A stretch of 64,000 nt of DNA, taken from Paranoxybacillus vitaminiphilus. GTDB lineage: Bacteria > Bacillota > Bacilli > Bacillales > Anoxybacillaceae. The notes beneath the pieces are model-generated. The model was given only the letters and a program-made list of their open reading frames with translations, had not been told where the DNA came from and searched no databases. Below, piece by piece: positions 62,258 to 64,000 of the stretch; position 1 is the stretch's first letter; each line of letters opens with the position of its first letter. The DNA is taken from the NCBI RefSeq assembly GCF_003259935.1, contig NZ_QLMH01000004.1, positions 184,852 through 248,851 of the forward strand, written 5' to 3'. A program made the position numbers and the translations under genes.

Positions 62258-62290
62258 AAATGTTTCGCAATATTTGGAAGGTGAAGAAAA

Positions 62291-63373
62291 GTGATACGGG
62301 TAAAAGTGAACCAATTGCAGGAAGGATGCATTTTATCAGAAGATGTAGTTGGAAAATCAAACAAACCAATTATTCGGAAAAATACAATATTAACTCCTCT
62401 TTTATTAACAGTGTTAAAAAAATTTTTGATTGAAGATGTATATGTTAAATCGGTTTTGGCAAACGGTGAACCGTTTAAGCCAAGTGAAATAATCGAAAAC
62501 AGTCAAAATCAAGAGAATATGTATGATGAAGAAGAAATTATTTTATTATATTTAAAAGCAGTTCAACAGTATAAACGTATTTTTCAAGCTTGGCAATCAG
62601 GACTTCCAGTTGATATTGGCGAAGTTAGAACAACTATTATTCCATTGCTGGATAGGCTGATTGAATCAAAAGGTGAACTATTTTCTCTATATCGTTACAC
62701 AACAAAGGAAGATTATTTGTATCATCATGCGATTAGCGTAGGTTTGCTTGCAGGGTTTATAGCGAAAAATTTGAGCTATGATAAAGGAGATTATTACCAA
62801 ATTGCAATTTCCGGTGTTTTATGTGATTGCGGGATGGCAAAAATTGACCCGAGATTATTAACAAAAAGTTCTGCGCTTACTGCAGAAGAGTATAAAGAAA
62901 TAAAGCAACATACTGTATATGGTTATAAAATGATTCAAAAGCTTCCGGCATTGCAAGAAGGGGTAAAGTTAGCTGTTTTGCAACATCATGAAAGAAATGA
63001 TGGAAGCGGTTATCCATTCGGACTCGATGAAAAAAAGATTCATCCTTATAGCAAAATAGTAGCTGTAGCTGATGTTTATCATGCGATGATATCGGAACGC
63101 CTTTATCGATCCAAACAATCTCCATTTAGAGCACTTGAGCAGCTTCAAGCTGATAGTTTTGGAAAGTTAAGTATGGAAATTGTTCAAATTTTATTAGATA
63201 ATCTTACTGCTTTTAATGTGGGAACAAAAGTTAAGCTATCAAATGGAGAAACAGCAGAAATTGTCTTTATTCATCCAGACTCTCCTACGCGGCCAATGGT
63301 TAAAATTTTGGAAACAAATCAATTCGTGTCGTTAAGGGAGCATCGAAATATTCATATTGAAGAAGTCATTTAA
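62291..63373 (+). CDS. HD-GYP domain protein with degenerate HD motif
   Basis: 360 residues, GTG start with AAGGTGA. N-terminal ~130 residues resemble the DUF3391-like region before HD-GYP domains; the HD-GYP domain follows (~135-300) with HHAISVGLLAGFIAKNL, QHHERNDGSGYPFGLDEKKIHPYSKIVAVADVYHAMIS. The usual HDIGK reads CDCGMAKI, so the first metal-binding His is Cys. The GYP motif is intact. Phosphodiesterase activity is therefore doubtful; a c-di-GMP sensor or altered metal use is possible. Lies between gyrA and the first rRNA operon. Confidence 0.82.
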   Translation: MIRVKVNQLQEGCILSEDVVGKSNKPIIRKNTILTPLLLTVLKKFLIEDVYVKSVLANGEPFKPSEIIENSQNQENMYDEEEIILLYLKAVQQYKRIFQAWQSGLPVDIGEVRTTIIPLLDRLIESKGELFSLYRYTTKEDYLYHHAISVGLLAGFIAKNLSYDKGDYYQIAISGVLCDCGMAKIDPRLLTKSSALTAEEYKEIKQHTVYGYKMIQKLPALQEGVKLAVLQHHERNDGSGYPFGLDEKKIHPYSKIVAVADVYHAMISERLYRSKQSPFRALEQLQADSFGKLSMEIVQILLDNLTAFNVGTKVKLSNGETAEIVFIHPDSPTRPMVKILETNQFVSLREHRNIHIEEVI

Positions 63374-63380
63374 TGAACCT

Positions 63381-63497
63381 GAGGCTGTTTCATAAGGGTC
63401 TGACCTCACGTACGTTTCACAATATTATAGCTCATTTATGCAATATTATGTTCTTGTATTGTGGGGTCTGACTGTTGGCTTTTGAGTCAGCCTCATT
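63381..63497. repeat. Dispersed palindromic intergenic repeat, copy 8 (before rrn)
   Basis: GAGGCTG (63381-63387) and CAGCCTC (63488-63494) close the element; inside, GGGTCTGACCTCACGTACGTTTCACAATATTATAG and TTGTATTGTGGGGTCTGAC. Full-length; reverse orientation to the 43.7 kb copy and highly similar to it. It separates the HD-GYP gene from the rRNA promoters. Confidence 0.88.
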
Positions 63498-63531
63498 TCT
63501 CGAAAAAAATTATTGTTTTTTTAAAAAATAC

Positions 63532-63560
63532 TTGCGTAAATAAGTGATATCAAATATAAT
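63532..63560 (+). promoter_or_regulatory. rRNA operon promoter P1
   Basis: TTGCGT (63532-63537), 17-bp spacer, TATAAT (63555-63560), upstream A/T-rich UP-like tract. Confidence 0.8.
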
Positions 63561-63601
63561 AAAATCATGTCTGATATTCACATATGGTATTTTTAAATAG
63601 G

Positions 63602-63630
63602 TTGACATCTCTTTTTTATTTTGTTATCAT
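63602..63630 (+). promoter_or_regulatory. rRNA operon promoter P2
   Basis: TTGACA (63602-63607), 17-bp spacer, TATCAT (63625-63630). Tandem P1/P2 70 bp apart, as in B. subtilis rrn operons. The leader then holds CCTTGAAAACTGAACAAAA, the conserved rRNA processing/antitermination stretch. Confidence 0.85.
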
Positions 63631-63708
63631 AGAATAGCTACCCTAATTGAGTTCCTTGAAAACTGAACAAAACGCAAGCGTTAATGTCAGTTTGCTAGGT
63701 ATATAACT

Positions 63709-64000
<292 letters not shown>

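Overview
The window is a low-GC, Gram-positive, endospore-forming Bacillaceae chromosome segment spanning the replication origin. The order rpmH-dnaA-dnaN-rlbA-recF-gyrB-gyrA-(HD-GYP)-16S rRNA to the right, and rnpA-yidC1-khpB-mnmE-mnmG-rsmG-noc-soj-parB ... rpsF-ssb-rpsR-yybS-gdpP-rplI-dnaC-purA-walRKHIJ-htrC-rlmH to the left, is the conserved Bacillus core. The spore gene yyaC, the spoIIIJ-type yidC1 and noc support a spore former. The first ~290 bases of 16S suggest a thermophilic Bacillaceae lineage (Aeribacillus/Geobacillus-like); this is an impression from memory, not a search result.

Layout. 1-6.4 kb (+ strand): 3' end of the PucR-type activator adeR, then ald, alr, pdxK and putP, a block for alanine, PLP-dependent racemisation and proline uptake. 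6.4-11.5 kb: the c-di-AMP-responsive K+/H+ antiporter pair khtT-khtU, a decayed GNAT/nitrilase (YhcX-like) remnant, a TrmH-type methyltransferase and an amino-acid permease. 11.6-15.1 kb (- strand): a compact liaI-liaH-liaF-liaS-liaR envelope-stress operon. 15.3-21.5 kb is the accessory stretch: an ATP-binding regulator with ten NSxNKxx heptads, a small HD-GYP protein, a YhfW-type Rieske/FAD oxidoreductase, and a three-gene cluster of a DUF2294 (YbcI-like) protein, the bicarbonate transporter SbtA and a beta-carbonic-anhydrase homologue that has lost all zinc ligands. From 22 kb to 52.9 kb nearly every gene is on the - strand, co-directional with the leftward fork. From 53.4 kb everything is on the + strand, co-directional with the rightward fork.

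Replication and segregation. oriC is bipartite. A dense array of DnaA boxes lies upstream of dnaA (53.04-53.32 kb). A second group lies between dnaA and dnaN, with an ideal box, a CTACTACTACTT DnaA-trio run and an A/T-rich unwinding tract. Extra DnaA-box groups sit upstream of rlmH (yydA) and mnmE (trmE), the places where B. subtilis carries DnaA-box clusters. Perfect parS palindromes lie inside parB and inside walK.

The most unusual signals are (1) a dispersed intergenic repeat, at least nine clear copies plus two divergent ones, whose interior is conserved while its outer arms differ between copies yet stay self-complementary, so each copy makes a terminator-like hairpin next to gene ends; and (2) the SbtA cluster, where a zinc-less carbonic-anhydrase fold and a DUF2294 protein sit where a regulator such as SbtB might be expected, with structured leaders before the first two genes.
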